Shown here piece by piece: positions 35,501 to 44,785 of a stretch of 64,000 nt of DNA (positions are counted from its first letter, which is position 1; each line of letters begins with the position of its first letter). Source of the DNA: Cyclobacteriaceae bacterium (GTDB lineage Bacteria; Bacteroidota; Bacteroidia; Cytophagales; Cyclobacteriaceae); NCBI GenBank assembly GCA_019638275.1, contig JAHBUC010000001.1:558001-622000 (forward strand). Reading direction: 5' to 3'. The notes beneath the pieces are model-generated. The model did no database searches. It saw only the letters and a list, made by a program, of their open reading frames with translations, and was not told where the DNA came from. The position numbers and the translations under genes were made by a program.

Positions 35501-38500
35501 GTAGTTGCGAGCAACACCGGATACTTTTCTCGAACGCAATCGCTTCAAGTGGAAAGTTTCCGAGTCGTAGGTGTAAACTGTTTCTACATCATTGCCCAAT
35601 AAAGCAGTTTCGCGTAAGCCTTTGGCATCATAGGAAATATTCTTTAGAATTTCCACTTCATTCATCACTCCATCAGCCGTGGAAACCAATACTTTTTGGA
35701 CACCGCCACCCTGATTGAAAAGAAATTTTCTGGTAGTTTTATCAGGAAGCTCTTGTTGAACAGGGCGCCCCAAGGCATCATAGGTATATTTCGAAATATA
35801 GATTTCCGGTGCAAGGCCAACTGTTGCGGGATTGCTCCAATTGGGTTCTGAGGTGAATTGATTCAATAGTTTTCGTTCTGTTACAAGCGGTATGCCTCCG
35901 GGTGCAGCAAGTTTTAGTTCCTGTATACCTGCCTGGTCATAATGAATGACTAATTGACCTTTTAGGTTTTTTTCTTTAGCCTGCACAACAGAAGCATCTT
36001 CGCCATAAACAAACCGTTCAGTAATTTGATTTAAGCCCAGGGCTCCATCAACATGTATTGTGATGACACGGTCTAACTGGTCATAGTGTGTTCTTTGATG
36101 GATATTGCGACTATCCCAAAGATGTATGGTCTGGTCAAGATTATTGTGAAATGCCCATTTTTCTCCGGCATCAATACTTTTTTCAAACAATTGTCTGCCG
36201 AGCATATCCCGTTTGTATTCAAAGGCTTTTAGGTTACGGGCATCAATGATTTCTGAAATATTTCCATTGATATCAAAACGGTTTTCAATTTTTCGTTCTG
36301 TTTCATCATTATTTTGTTCGATAGTTACAATCGCTCTGCCCAGGGGATCAAACTTAATAATGGAAGGTGTTTCCTTATGGGCTAAACTTTTATCCAATGC
36401 CATTCTTTCCGGAGCGGTACTTGGCAATATTTCTCTGAATGTCTTGTACAAGGAGCGATCAACTGTGTCGTTTTGATCATAAGAGGTAACTTCCCACGGG
36501 GTGTATTTCGTTTCGATGAAAGTGCTATTTGGAAAATCGGTTCGGTAATTTCTTCCCACTGCATCGTAATACAATTGAGCAGAAACACCATAGGTTTCAA
36601 GTGCGGCATCATTTTCAAACTCAACTATGTTTGAGAAGAATGGTTCAAATTGCCTTACAGGTTGAACTTTATTGTTGTACACCACATGACCTGATACCAA
36701 CCACCTTTCATTACTGTGCGATTGAATGGGTTCTCCACCAGTATCCAAATCGATGCCACCATCCAATTTTCTCTGAATGGCCTGTCCAGGCTCAACCTTT
36801 TGTTTGCTCTGGATAATTCGACCATATCCATCCTGATAATCCAAGCCAATTAGAATCTTGAAAGCATTGTCGACATTACCCTTACCGTCATGCACCAGGT
36901 TTTCACGGGTTAAGCGAATGCTACGAAGTGGCTTATTCTCAATTCTCCAGCAATCAAAATCGTAATACAGAAAACTATCCGCTTGTTGTAAATAATTAGA
37001 CGGACTAGCTAAGATGTTATCAAAACTTTCATCATTTCTTTTGGCGTAGTCATCAATAAGGTTGTTGCCATACTTCTTCACAGTATTGGAATCATCCAAA
37101 ACTGTTCCCTGATGCGTTGTAACTACAGCTACACCTAAAGGGTCATAGAGCACTTCAGATACATTATCATTTTGATCAATTAATTTGCAGGGCTCAACAA
37201 TATTGTAATCAATTGTACCTTTGGTGACATTGCCCAGGGGATCTGTAATTTCAATTATGTTGAGATGATAGGAGTCGTATTTGTAGTTAGTAACATTCCC
37301 TGTAGCTCTTTCTACCTTTTCCAGATTATAAAATCTGTCACTACCGTGAACGTGATTAATAGCTGTTGTTTGCCACCAGTAGCCATCCTTCTGGCTATAA
37401 TTGCCCTCATTTGCATCAGCAAGCATTGCTGGAGTAACTTTTCCATTGAAGGCTTGGTTAATCAGGTTGTCATTAAAACACGCTGACTCTTCATGATGGG
37501 CAAAGACAACATTGCCGGTCTGACCAAGTGGTAATATATCATCGAAATTGTTGTTCCAGAAAAACGTCCTGTCCCACGAGATAAGCCTGGCTTGTGATGA
37601 ACCACCTGAAGAAAGAACTTGGTCAAAAGAAATGGCATTGGCAATTAATCCATCAAAGGCAGATTGGATGTATTCGGGATTCAGTAATTCATTCTGATTT
37701 CTGATTAAGAAATTGACTTCATAGTCTTGTGCTTCAAAGAGAATACCTGTTTGGTACTCGTTCAGTGCGTTTTTGTTTAATAAACTATGCCTGGATAGGG
37801 TGATGTAATCCTTATTTTGAGCGATTTCGCTTCCAATTGCGGAGCTTCTTCTGGCATAAGCAACATTCAAGGTTTTTTCTATATCGCCATATTCGTTCAC
37901 CAATACTGAAAAATGGTGGTTGATTTTCGGATCATTTGCTTGTTGGTCATACGTCTGGTTAAGCGTTTCGGACTGATAGCAAAAAAAACAAGAGTCGTAC
38001 TTTTTGTTTTTGGGCTGTAGTTTTCTGATTCTATATGAATTTTGAGAGACCTGATAAGGATGTTCAGCTAACTCACCCTCAGGAGAGGTGGCGTATATTT
38101 CCTGCCGAATAATTTTACCGGCCAGGGTTCTGTATCCGTGTTGAAACTCGTCTGAGTCGAGTGCGTCTGTATCTTCAAATGTCTGGGCAATTAATACTTG
38201 ATGCTGTGGGTCCTTGCTGTAAAATTGCTTTGATCGCTTATTCTGCCCTCCAAAAATACCGTTGTGAATCCACGTTCTTGTGCAACTTGGTTGGGCAAAA
38301 CCTTTCTCATGTGTAATAGAAGCATTTTCAAACAGTTCGGTGTCGTATTGTTCTACCAGACCAAATGCTACAAAAGACCGTTCATTTCCATCATAATGCC
38401 CGTCATAGTATTTATACTCTGTAATAAAGCGTGTGTTGGTTATATGATCAATGACTATTTTCTTATCTGCGACAGTAAAATGAGATGGTATTTTTGAAAT

Positions 38501-40681
38501 CCAGGGTTTGCCGTTTCTTTTTGCATTCAAAAAATGCAAGCCTGAGTAGCCATATTCAATTTGTTCTTCTTTGCCTAGTCCGTTTTGAATCGAGATCAGT
38601 ATTCTAGGTTTGATTCCATTCGTTAACTCGAGATATTGTATAGGAGAATTTTGAGCATAATTCAAAGAATTGGACCAAACCAAACAAGGCGTTCCTTGTC
38701 CCAGAAGGTCCAAAATGATTGCTGAACTTAGGTTGTCTATATATGGTAGATTTGTGATTCTTCCTCCATAAATAAATTTGTTTCCGGAAGCATTAAACCA
38801 ATACCGTATTTCCCCATTTCCGATGTATAAAATATCGGTTGTACCAGTTCCATCCAGGTCATAGAGCCGTATTCTACTTGCATCAAAAGTGTTGTCAAAA
38901 TCAATCACGGGAGAATTTTCCATCAAGACAACTTCACCAAAATGTCCATTGCCTAAATTTGGATAATATTCTACCCGACCATTTTTTATCCTAACCTGAT
39001 CCGGTAGGCCATCGCCCGTCATATCTGCTTGAAAATAATCTAAGGCCAGGTTATCACCTATTGTAGGGGCATGGGCAACTCCATTTGAAACAGGCTTAGA
39101 AAATTCAAAGGGTTTTTCAAATCCTTCTTTGCCCTTGAATGGGTAGCTGATAATTTTATCGTCCAGTTCAACCACTAAATCAGGATAGCCATCGCCATCT
39201 ATATCCATAAACCTGGAATGCCCGACTTGCGGAATGTTTTGTAATGCTTTGAAGCCAGACCATTTTTCCTTGTCTCTGTCAAATTCATAGTAGCCTGCGG
39301 TTCTACCTTTGAGCGCGAACAGGTTAAGATTCCCATCTTGATCAAAATCACCCAATGAATAGATACCCATATCCTGGGAAGGTTTTTGAATAACTGTTTC
39401 TTGTTTTCCAAATACGCCACCCCCCAGATTGGGTTTATAATACCAGGTATTAGCTGATTCGGTAAGTATTCCGGGTAGCCCCTCTCCAAACAAATCGACC
39501 AACCGAGTTTTTATGTGGTTAAACCCTTGAGGCAGGTTTTCATTTGATTCTTTAATTGTTCCTTTAAAGCTTTGCCCGATAACCGGCTCAGTGTATTTGA
39601 TCGTTAATTCAGGTAGTTGTTTTTCAGTGTAAAGCCCGGTATTAAGATCTCTTCTTATTCCGGTATAAGAAATGGAATTGAGTGTACTTCCAGAATCTTT
39701 TTCATTGTATTTGCATTCAAGAATTCCAGTCAAAGATGTACCCCCCAGCTCATCAAAATGGTGAAACATAAGTATCCTTCGACACAAGCGATAGGTCCTG
39801 ATTTCAAAGCCAGCGTTGTAAACAGAGTAGGGGTCTTGTCTTTGGCTCCATTTTGCTGTGGCTAACGGATTACTTTGTGAATAGGGGCGATTTTGGTATT
39901 CTCCACAATCAAAGACTGCTTGGAATAGCCATTTGTTATTAGCAGGTATAGGTTCATCTGCGAGAATAGGCTTTGTATTGCCGTAGAGTATTCTTTCGGG
40001 ATATTTCTGAGCGAAACCTGAGTTGGAGAATTTTCTTACTCTGTTGGTTTCATAGGATGTTAAGGGGTTTATGTTGTCGTTGTTTTCTATTTTGTACTTG
40101 TAATGTATCGCATTCCCCAGGTTGTCATATTGGGCCTCCAGAAGCCAAATGAATATTTTACTTTTGTTTTCAGGATCAGAAATTTTTGTTAATCCTGTTG
40201 CTTCAAGTCCATAAATGGATAGCACATTATTTTTTGATCTTGTTCTCCAGTGAATCTCTCCACTGGCTTTTTTAATCCATTTTTCAAACCGGGTGAAGGC
40301 ATCTCCATTTTTAGCTATAAAATAATAAATCCAGAAGTCGGCATTTTCTTCAATCTTTTGCACCCATGAGCTACCTGATTTTACCAATTGGGGTACTATT
40401 GAAATCGACCCATTGAAAGCATAATTATCAGAGCCGTCATATTTTGGTAAACCATTTTTAGTGTCAACCGAAATAAAAGGAAGTCCACTCAAACTCCAAC
40501 CCAATCCGAAAATGGAGTTTCTTGACGAAGAACTGTACTGTAATGACAGCTCCGGACCAAAACCATTTCTTCCTTCTGTTAAGGGTACATTAACCATTCC
40601 CGATACACTCCCTGAAGATGGGTTGACTTCAAGAGCATGTTGAAGTTGAAGATCTTGTATGTTGATTTTACTAAAATTCAT
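32495..40681 (-). CDS. Fused TcB-TcC Tc toxin component with nuclease-like C-terminal domain
   Basis: A 2728-residue protein. Order: SpvB-like start (Q-H-A-L-E-V-N-P-S-S-G), FG-GAP β-propeller repeats (D-x-D-G-x-x-D), TcdB-type middle, Rhs/YD repeats, and the Rhs core (Y-R-Y-S-G-K-E-R-D-D ... N-L-Y-L-Y-V-H-N-N-P, ending in D-P-N-G-L near 2114). A Gly/Gln/Asn/Thr-rich linker runs ~2190-2464. A ~260-residue tip follows with a hydrophobic helix (~2505-2560) and W-S-M-E-H-M-I-I-K-Q (Glu2643, His2644) then N-L-V-P-L-P-x-x-x-N (Asn2678, Asn2687), which resembles HNH-superfamily nuclease tips. TcB and TcC are usually separate genes; together they form the cocoon that holds the toxin. The start overlaps the stop of a remnant gene (ATGA). 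Confidence 0.93.
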   Translation of the reverse strand: MNFSKINIQDLQLQHALEVNPSSGSVSGMVNVPLTEGRNGFGPELSLQYSSSSRNSIFGLGWSLSGLPFISVDTKNGLPKYDGSDNYAFNGSISIVPQLVKSGSSWVQKIEENADFWIYYFIAKNGDAFTRFEKWIKKASGEIHWRTRSKNNVLSIYGLEATGLTKISDPENKSKIFIWLLEAQYDNLGNAIHYKYKIENNDNINPLTSYETNRVRKFSNSGFAQKYPERILYGNTKPILADEPIPANNKWLFQAVFDCGEYQNRPYSQSNPLATAKWSQRQDPYSVYNAGFEIRTYRLCRRILMFHHFDELGGTSLTGILECKYNEKDSGSTLNSISYTGIRRDLNTGLYTEKQLPELTIKYTEPVIGQSFKGTIKESNENLPQGFNHIKTRLVDLFGEGLPGILTESANTWYYKPNLGGGVFGKQETVIQKPSQDMGIYSLGDFDQDGNLNLFALKGRTAGYYEFDRDKEKWSGFKALQNIPQVGHSRFMDIDGDGYPDLVVELDDKIISYPFKGKEGFEKPFEFSKPVSNGVAHAPTIGDNLALDYFQADMTGDGLPDQVRIKNGRVEYYPNLGNGHFGEVVLMENSPVIDFDNTFDASRIRLYDLDGTGTTDILYIGNGEIRYWFNASGNKFIYGGRITNLPYIDNLSSAIILDLLGQGTPCLVWSNSLNYAQNSPIQYLELTNGIKPRILISIQNGLGKEEQIEYGYSGLHFLNAKRNGKPWISKIPSHFTVADKKIVIDHITNTRFITEYKYYDGHYDGNERSFVAFGLVEQYDTELFENASITHEKGFAQPSCTRTWIHNGIFGGQNKRSKQFYSKDPQHQVLIAQTFEDTDALDSDEFQHGYRTLAGKIIRQEIYATSPEGELAEHPYQVSQNSYRIRKLQPKNKKYDSCFFCYQSETLNQTYDQQANDPKINHHFSVLVNEYGDIEKTLNVAYARRSSAIGSEIAQNKDYITLSRHSLLNKNALNEYQTGILFEAQDYEVNFLIRNQNELLNPEYIQSAFDGLIANAISFDQVLSSGGSSQARLISWDRTFFWNNNFDDILPLGQTGNVVFAHHEESACFNDNLINQAFNGKVTPAMLADANEGNYSQKDGYWWQTTAINHVHGSDRFYNLEKVERATGNVTNYKYDSYHLNIIEITDPLGNVTKGTIDYNIVEPCKLIDQNDNVSEVLYDPLGVAVVTTHQGTVLDDSNTVKKYGNNLIDDYAKRNDESFDNILASPSNYLQQADSFLYYDFDCWRIENKPLRSIRLTRENLVHDGKGNVDNAFKILIGLDYQDGYGRIIQSKQKVEPGQAIQRKLDGGIDLDTGGEPIQSHSNERWLVSGHVVYNNKVQPVRQFEPFFSNIVEFENDAALETYGVSAQLYYDAVGRNYRTDFPNSTFIETKYTPWEVTSYDQNDTVDRSLYKTFREILPSTAPERMALDKSLAHKETPSIIKFDPLGRAIVTIEQNNDETERKIENRFDINGNISEIIDARNLKAFEYKRDMLGRQLFEKSIDAGEKWAFHNNLDQTIHLWDSRNIHQRTHYDQLDRVITIHVDGALGLNQITERFVYGEDASVVQAKEKNLKGQLVIHYDQAGIQELKLAAPGGIPLVTERKLLNQFTSEPNWSNPATVGLAPEIYISKYTYDALGRPVQQELPDKTTRKFLFNQGGGVQKVLVSTADGVMNEVEILKNISYDAKGLRETALLGNDVETVYTYDSETFHLKRLRSRKVSGVARNYQDIRYTYDPVGNLIHLVDEAQQPTAPNPHVLEGLNVSAHSEFEYDALYQLKSAKGRVHQALLQNDYADRSREAGVPANWGKGTRHITLNNAATVERYTRTYEYDVAGNIKTIRHNGASKNWTKQIWTSDSSNRSLPLLDLNGIAVVNPENRFDANGNCIYMPHLRSLEWNYRNNISKAVVIDRSLQGTPNDEEYYVYGGDGMRVRKITQRVVDVANNTVELTEKVYLDGCEIKRITRGGTEILKRFTSQISDGTNNLALIHSWEKDTQARETDDLTQKKIHYQLANHLGSASLELDENGDVITYEEYFPFGGTSFIAGRNKRDIDLKHYRYSGKERDDFTGLYYFGYRYYAHWMGGWINPDPLGPEDSENLYLYVHNNPINLVDPNGLQSQQRLYRRKQLRTAEEARRHYEGRVVIMDGQRFRLSNVTITPSTEEGTQWIVDGTRTPVDRQGRPIPPPIPQNTEASDDGTGDQPTTTIEPAPDNGSTGETASASENPDNSLGGTTATGPTGEAADSTGTGRSDDTGNGGTNDGTGEGGSQVQNNPGGGGNTGDGRVGSGTQGPGHGEGQRGTGTGAGGNNTGPTATGTGTGTTPGNGAGAGNRPGSGTGSSTGTRGGQGQQGADNPGNGQQGGQVGGSQNGVQGGQIGGSADGALGGQPEGDPRGSLNGDINGVPDGIPNGTLDGSQDGAEGGTGNQPVNGTPPSGQGTGEQQGDGNANQQRNNDQQGQQGQGQQGDPRRNFMDDVVKVAGYFNLEFGSDAPGGEAGGVPGGMDLFGWRPPMWVRRTLQVVYVALTVITTIIPIGKAALAAKVALQGALKVGLRAAARQLLTRAAALIPSRAAIRGVLTRARGAIGSVMSRIGSFFLGSRRVGQRTGLGRKLFRFFLEERRTFGASRDFFNRWRSIFGRGHGWSMEHMIIKQRWYRGANPIFARGTFMNRALQRLGDAGWNLVPLPRGLNSWLYRHPIVSGLFNWGTYGGIGYGTYAYYRWMDRQINGDND
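33210..34110. repeat. Low-complexity Gly/Gln/Asn/Thr-coding tract in the TcB-TcC gene
   Basis: About 280 codons of short imperfect repeats (for example G-T-G-T-G, G-N-Q-P, Q-Q-G-Q-G, L-x-G-Q-x-G-G) separate the Rhs core from the toxin tip. The skewed codon use opens long shadow frames on both strands (for example near 33440-34000), which I do not regard as genes. Confidence 0.85.
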
Positions 40682-40993
40682 TGATTCTTAAATTTTGTAA
40701 AGTAACCCAAGGCGGTAACGGTGTAGGTATAGGTATAGCCAGATTTCGTGGAATAGTCTGCCCATTGGAATCCTTGCAAGGGGTGGGTATTGTGAAGCGG
40801 CTGGATTGCGGGGATCGTTGTTCTGAAAGGCTTTCATGTAGTAGGACTCGTTTTCAGTTTGATCAAGGCGATGAATGGAGAAACCAAGGAATCCGTTGCA
40901 TATGGTTTTGGTTAAATCGAGGCCGAACATGACCCGGTAGGAGCCGGCGATGACATTAACCATCAGGCCATTTGATTTTGCTGATTTTCGCAT
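40678..40993 (-). pseudogene. Frameshifted N-terminal domain of a phospholipase-D-type Tc-associated protein
   Basis: The open frame from ATG 40993 encodes V-I-A-G-S-Y-R-V-M-F-G-L-D and G-F-L-G-F-S-I-H-R-L-D, which recall the N-terminal β-domain of PLD-like proteins found with Bacteroidota Tc toxins. Near 40785, beside a C-rich run (TACCCACCCCTTG), the match moves to another frame. That frame reads H-P-L-Q-G-F-Q-W-A-D-Y-S-T-K-S-G-Y-T-Y-T-Y and ends in a TGA overlapping the tcB ATG by 4 bp. One extra base explains the break. The catalytic HKD part is missing altogether, so this is a truncated remnant or a stand-alone small domain gene broken once; an assembly error is possible. Confidence 0.65.
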
Positions 40994-41338
40994 GGGGTCG
41001 TGTTTTTAGGTATTCAGAGGCGATTTTTCTTCGCAAAAGGGAAAGCGAATACCTACATCTAATTTAGCCTGATGGATCAGTATAAACAATAGGAGTTAGT
41101 CCCAGTAGGTGGGAGGTTAACAATTGACAGTTTGCAGTTAGCATTTAACAATTAAGGATGCTCAATCGGTGGATAGTAGGTCATAAATATTTAGCAATTC
41201 GTTGATCTGAAAATTTGAAAAGGGGTATCGGATATGTAAACAAAGAGTTGCTTAAAGCGCTACTTGTTGATTCCAGTTGTAGGCAGCTATGGGGGTGAGG
41301 GATTGTTCTTTTTATTTATGTAGTATTTTTATAAGCAA
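40994..41338. other. Gap upstream of the Tc operon
   Basis: No gene is seen. It holds a degenerate copy of the 15-bp palindrome (41090-41104) and AT-rich direct-repeat-like sequence (AACAATTGACAGTTTGCAG, then ATTTAACAATT). The Tc operon promoter is probably between 40994 and 41090. Confidence 0.5.
41090..41104. promoter_or_regulatory. Palindromic site, copy 1 (degenerate)
   Basis: TAGGAGTTAGTCCCA, three mismatches to TAGGAGTAACTCCTA; about 97 bp upstream of the start of the minus-strand remnant that heads the Tc operon. Confidence 0.45.
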
Positions 41339-41602
41339 ATGGCGATGCAGCGCGATATGGAATTTTTCAATTCCCTGGACGATCATGGTCGGGCGGTGAT
41401 GGTGTGGGAGTTAGGGGAGTATGTGCTCACGCGGGACTACTATGGGTATCGTGTCAACTTGTATGCCATGCCAGGCTATTACGTGGAAATCTATTATCGC
41501 CCTGGTGAAAACCGAATGGAGAAGATTGAAGGGTTTACTGATCGGGAGCGTTTGGAGAAGTTTTTGCCAGCGATTCAACTTGATGATAGCTTCGAGTCAT
41601 GA
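41339..41602 (+). CDS. Small conserved-looking protein of unknown function
   Basis: An 87-residue protein rich in Tyr, Arg and acidic residues, without signal peptide or membrane span. The order R-D-Y-Y-G-Y-R-V-N-L-Y and Y-Y-V-E-I-Y-Y suggests a small β-sheet followed by a helix (T-D-R-E-R-L-E-K-F). I recall similar short orphan proteins in Cytophagales but cannot give a function. It stands alone between two minus-strand operons. Confidence 0.65.
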   Translation: MAMQRDMEFFNSLDDHGRAVMVWELGEYVLTRDYYGYRVNLYAMPGYYVEIYYRPGENRMEKIEGFTDRERLEKFLPAIQLDDSFES

Positions 41603-41751
41603 AGTTGGGCGGGTTGATGTTTGCCGATATTTAGGTTTGAGTTGCAAGCTGGTATTAACGAGTTGCGAGTTTAATGTATAGGGCTTATCGTAACGCGTTT
41701 GGGGGGCGATTGCTTTTGGTTTCCGGTGACCAGTGAATGCATCATAATGGC

Positions 41752-42333
41752 CTAGAACCGATAGCCTAGTCCGAGCCGGATCGTGTTTCTTTTGCCATCG
41801 TATATGTCCAACACAAAGTCAGAGATTTGAGGCAGGAGACCGAATGCATATCTAAATTCAGCCAGAATCCTCCTTGTTACGTCATATTGAACTCCTATTT
41901 CGATGGAGATTCCAAACTTGTTAAAATTGTAGTTTTGATCGTCTTTATTCAAAATGAAGTCCAGTTTTGGCCCGGCTGCAAGTGAGCATTTTTTATGCAC
42001 CTGATGTTTCAGGCGAAGGGGTATTTCAATAAAGTGGTAGTCGTCCGTGAATGAAAAGAGAATCTCATTTTCGAAACGCCATTTTTGGTTTAGTCTATTA
42101 TCCATGGCAAGTGAGACATAAAGTTCAAGCCCCAGAAACCCTGTCGGGGTACCGTCCAACTCCTTGCCGTTGATGATGCTTCTGTTTAGACCACCTTTCA
42201 GGCTGAAAGGAGAAGGGCCTATGCTGTTTTGTGCTATCCCATTCTGTAGGATGCAAATGAATAGGATAGCCGAGATCAGAATCCCGTTTTTTTTTGACCC
42301 TGAATAATTGAGACAACTGGAGATGCCTGTCAT
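41752..42333 (-). CDS. Outer-membrane β-barrel protein (PorT-like)
   Basis: A 193-residue protein with a signal peptide ending near residue 34, then alternating β-strands and a C-terminal aromatic residue (G-L-G-Y-R-F) typical of outer-membrane barrels. The strand pattern fits an eight-stranded PorT-like barrel. It starts 7 bp after the cyclodeaminase-ImmA fusion gene, so it is probably co-transcribed with it; this pairing with a restriction locus is unexpected and may be chance. Confidence 0.8.
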   Translation of the reverse strand: MTGISSCLNYSGSKKNGILISAILFICILQNGIAQNSIGPSPFSLKGGLNRSIINGKELDGTPTGFLGLELYVSLAMDNRLNQKWRFENEILFSFTDDYHFIEIPLRLKHQVHKKCSLAAGPKLDFILNKDDQNYNFNKFGISIEIGVQYDVTRRILAEFRYAFGLLPQISDFVLDIYDGKRNTIRLGLGYRF

Positions 42334-42340
42334 CGTTTTT

Positions 42341-43747
42341 TTAAAATTCTACCAGTTCAAGTTCTTCCAATCGGATGGCCATCGTTTCGATTGATACCTT
42401 GAATATTTTTGCTAAGGATTGAAATGTGCGACCTTGAAATAGTTCCGCAGCTGCAATAAATCTCGCTAGCCCACGTAAGTCGTGACATTTTTCCCTGAAC
42501 TCACTAACTGACTTTTGATTTAATGCAAAAACTGAATCATCTGTGATTATGAATTTCTTAAGCAAGAAAAGTTCTTTGAATACCGCTTCAACCTGTTTTT
42601 TAGGCATTAAAAAATAGGAAGCAAATTTATCGGCTTGGAGTTCTTGCGCATCCCTGATATTTGTTGACGTTCCATCTAGTGGTCTATCCCGATGCAAGAC
42701 CGATTGTTTGTGTAAAAGCGCGTGTCCAAGTTCATGGGCCATTGTGAAATTTCGGATTTCTGGAGGAAACTTTTTTGATATAGAGACTGCTTTGTTTGGT
42801 TTATCAATAACACCAGCAATTTCATAAAGGACGCCTTGAACGCGATGCCTGCCTAGTGATTCGGGCTGATCCACATGATATCCTAGGGTTATCAGTGCAT
42901 TTTTAGGATTTAAAATTTGTAATGGATCGTCTGGTGGATTCTTCTTCCATAGAATGTCTCGATTGAGCCACAATGTATTTTGCAATCTTCTTGCAATCTC
43001 TTCTAAATCCGGGTAGGATAATTTTGATTCATCTTTTATACTGGAGATTAATGCAATTAGCTCGTCGTAGCATGCTTGTTTTTGCCTCACTTCTATTTTC
43101 AGGTTGTCAAGCCTGGTTTTGGCTACATCAACTAAATGATTGTATGTTTCTCTTATTTGATTTGAGTCCTCAGTAATTCCCTTTGCCCATTTGGTTGATG
43201 TAAATGATAGCAGATTCAAATCAATTATGGACAGGCATCCTCCAATCGCTGAAATTGCACCATTCAGTGCAACACCGGAATCACCCCGAACCGATTTAAA
43301 TCCATGATCAAAAATGAAAGTGGCGAATTGAGCTAATTCTGCACATAGACGTGCAATCTTAATGGGTATTTCAGTAGCGGGTTTAAGTTCTTCCAAGGCC
43401 TGTTTTGCGAATTCTCTTTTGCGTTCAGGATTTATTTCATTGTCTCGGGCAATCCTTAGTTTTATTGTTTTATCAAACTGTTCAGAGTCTTGTTGGAGAA
43501 ATTGTTCTAATTCAGGATATATACGGCTTTCGATTTCTGCTTTTATTTTTAGAAATTCTTCCTGGTGGTCTTTTAAAGAGTCTCTTCGCTTTTCATCGGT
43601 GCTCAGGTCTATTACTGTCCGAATCAATTGTGCGGAAAGCAATCCTTGAAGCGCAGCTGCGCTTCCAGATCCTGGTTTGTGATGGCCAGCCCCAAATTTG
43701 TCCAGCAGTTGGCTTGTTGAGTACTTGTTTAATAATTTCTGATCCAT
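42341..43747 (-). CDS. Cyclodeaminase/cyclohydrolase-like domain fused to an ImmA/IrrE metallopeptidase
   Basis: A 468-residue protein. Residues 1-~215 match the FTCD C-terminal (cyclodeaminase/cyclohydrolase) family: G-A-G-H-H-K-P-G-S-G-S-A-A-A near 19-32, then a long helical bundle. Residues ~270-410 form an ImmA/IrrE peptidase with H-E-L-G-H at 338-342 and A-D-K-F-A-S-Y-F downstream. ImmA-type peptidases usually cut repressors and are often found with HTH proteins; here no HTH protein is adjacent, but a PstI/BsuBI-type R-M pair lies 78 bp upstream on the same strand. I do not know this fusion as a standard architecture. It may be a regulator or sensor of the R-M locus, but that is inference. 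Confidence 0.85.
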   Translation of the reverse strand: MDQKLLNKYSTSQLLDKFGAGHHKPGSGSAAALQGLLSAQLIRTVIDLSTDEKRRDSLKDHQEEFLKIKAEIESRIYPELEQFLQQDSEQFDKTIKLRIARDNEINPERKREFAKQALEELKPATEIPIKIARLCAELAQFATFIFDHGFKSVRGDSGVALNGAISAIGGCLSIIDLNLLSFTSTKWAKGITEDSNQIRETYNHLVDVAKTRLDNLKIEVRQKQACYDELIALISSIKDESKLSYPDLEEIARRLQNTLWLNRDILWKKNPPDDPLQILNPKNALITLGYHVDQPESLGRHRVQGVLYEIAGVIDKPNKAVSISKKFPPEIRNFTMAHELGHALLHKQSVLHRDRPLDGTSTNIRDAQELQADKFASYFLMPKKQVEAVFKELFLLKKFIITDDSVFALNQKSVSEFREKCHDLRGLARFIAAAELFQGRTFQSLAKIFKVSIETMAIRLEELELVEF

Positions 43748-43825
43748 ACCGTTAAAAGTTTTTTACAGGATTCAGACAATACTGGCATTTGCCATACTAC
43801 AGCGATAGCCTGTTTTTAAATTGTG

Positions 43826-44785
43826 TTATCTAGGTCCCATAAATCGGTCTCCATTAAAATGTATCATGTGATCTGGAATCTCCATGATCCATACTTCTGT
43901 TTCCCATGCTATTTCTTTGGAATGTTTTTTGAATTCATTGAAGTCCGGAAAGGCAGTCACGTAGATTTTTCCTACGCTGCAATTGGCAAGAAAAGCTTCA
44001 AGTTCATTAACTCTTTTTGGAGAAACGGGACCATGCGAGGTAACCGCTTCAATCAGGTACAGCCATTTTCTTTCCTCATCATATATCACTACATCAGGTA
44101 GTTTGCTGTGTTGGTTAATTGGAATGCCTAATGAGGCTAACGCTTCCTCGTTAATATGTAAATCTTTTTTTGCGGTATCCCCGAAATACAGGACTTTGAA
44201 TTTCTTGACAAAGCGTGGCGCAAACTCTTCAACTATAGCTTTTTGAACTTCGTTGTGCTTACCGGGGCTTACAAGTTCGATAACCTCATTGATTTTAACC
44301 GGAATTAAAGCACTTTCTCTTTCTTTAGCATAGCGCTTTTGAAGCGAGCCGACGCTTTCCACAAATGCTTTTGAAGCTTTCTCCCAGGTTCTTGAGCCAA
44401 ATGTCCTGATCGCCTCGAGCGCTTCATCGGTTAAGGCATAATGGGTTCTCGGACTGTTTACTGCCAGGTCGGGAATATCGGGGTTGAGGTCAGCAATTCT
44501 GGCCTGAACGAATTGATGAAGAACCTGTCTTCTTACAGTCTCGCGCGTATTGGGGGCATATTCTCTTTTGTAAACTTCTGCAATGAATTGCATTATCCCT
44601 TTGGTGACTTTTTTACTTTCTTTCGAGGCGTTACTCCAATTGTCCTCTTCCTTAATACTTGCCAATGCCAGTAATGTATAGGCAGAGATTTCATTTTGTT
44701 GAGCAGGAGGCATTCCTAGTTCCTTCAAGATTTGCTGTGATTCTTCTAATTTGCTCATTGGGTCAGTAAATAGTTTCAAGCTCAA
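43826..44785 (-). CDS. BsuBI/PstI-family type II restriction endonuclease
   Basis: A 319-residue protein with the family's layout: helical N-terminal half, then a catalytic core holding L-P-D-V-V-I-Y, L-I-E-A-V-T-S-H-G-P-V and the C-terminal H-F-N-G-D-R-F-M-G-P-R. PstI and BsuBI cut CTGCAG; specificity here is inferred from family only. Its start overlaps the end of the methyltransferase gene by 23 bp, so methylase is made first. Confidence 0.93.
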   Translation of the reverse strand: MSLKLFTDPMSKLEESQQILKELGMPPAQQNEISAYTLLALASIKEEDNWSNASKESKKVTKGIMQFIAEVYKREYAPNTRETVRRQVLHQFVQARIADLNPDIPDLAVNSPRTHYALTDEALEAIRTFGSRTWEKASKAFVESVGSLQKRYAKERESALIPVKINEVIELVSPGKHNEVQKAIVEEFAPRFVKKFKVLYFGDTAKKDLHINEEALASLGIPINQHSKLPDVVIYDEERKWLYLIEAVTSHGPVSPKRVNELEAFLANCSVGKIYVTAFPDFNEFKKHSKEIAWETEVWIMEIPDHMIHFNGDRFMGPR

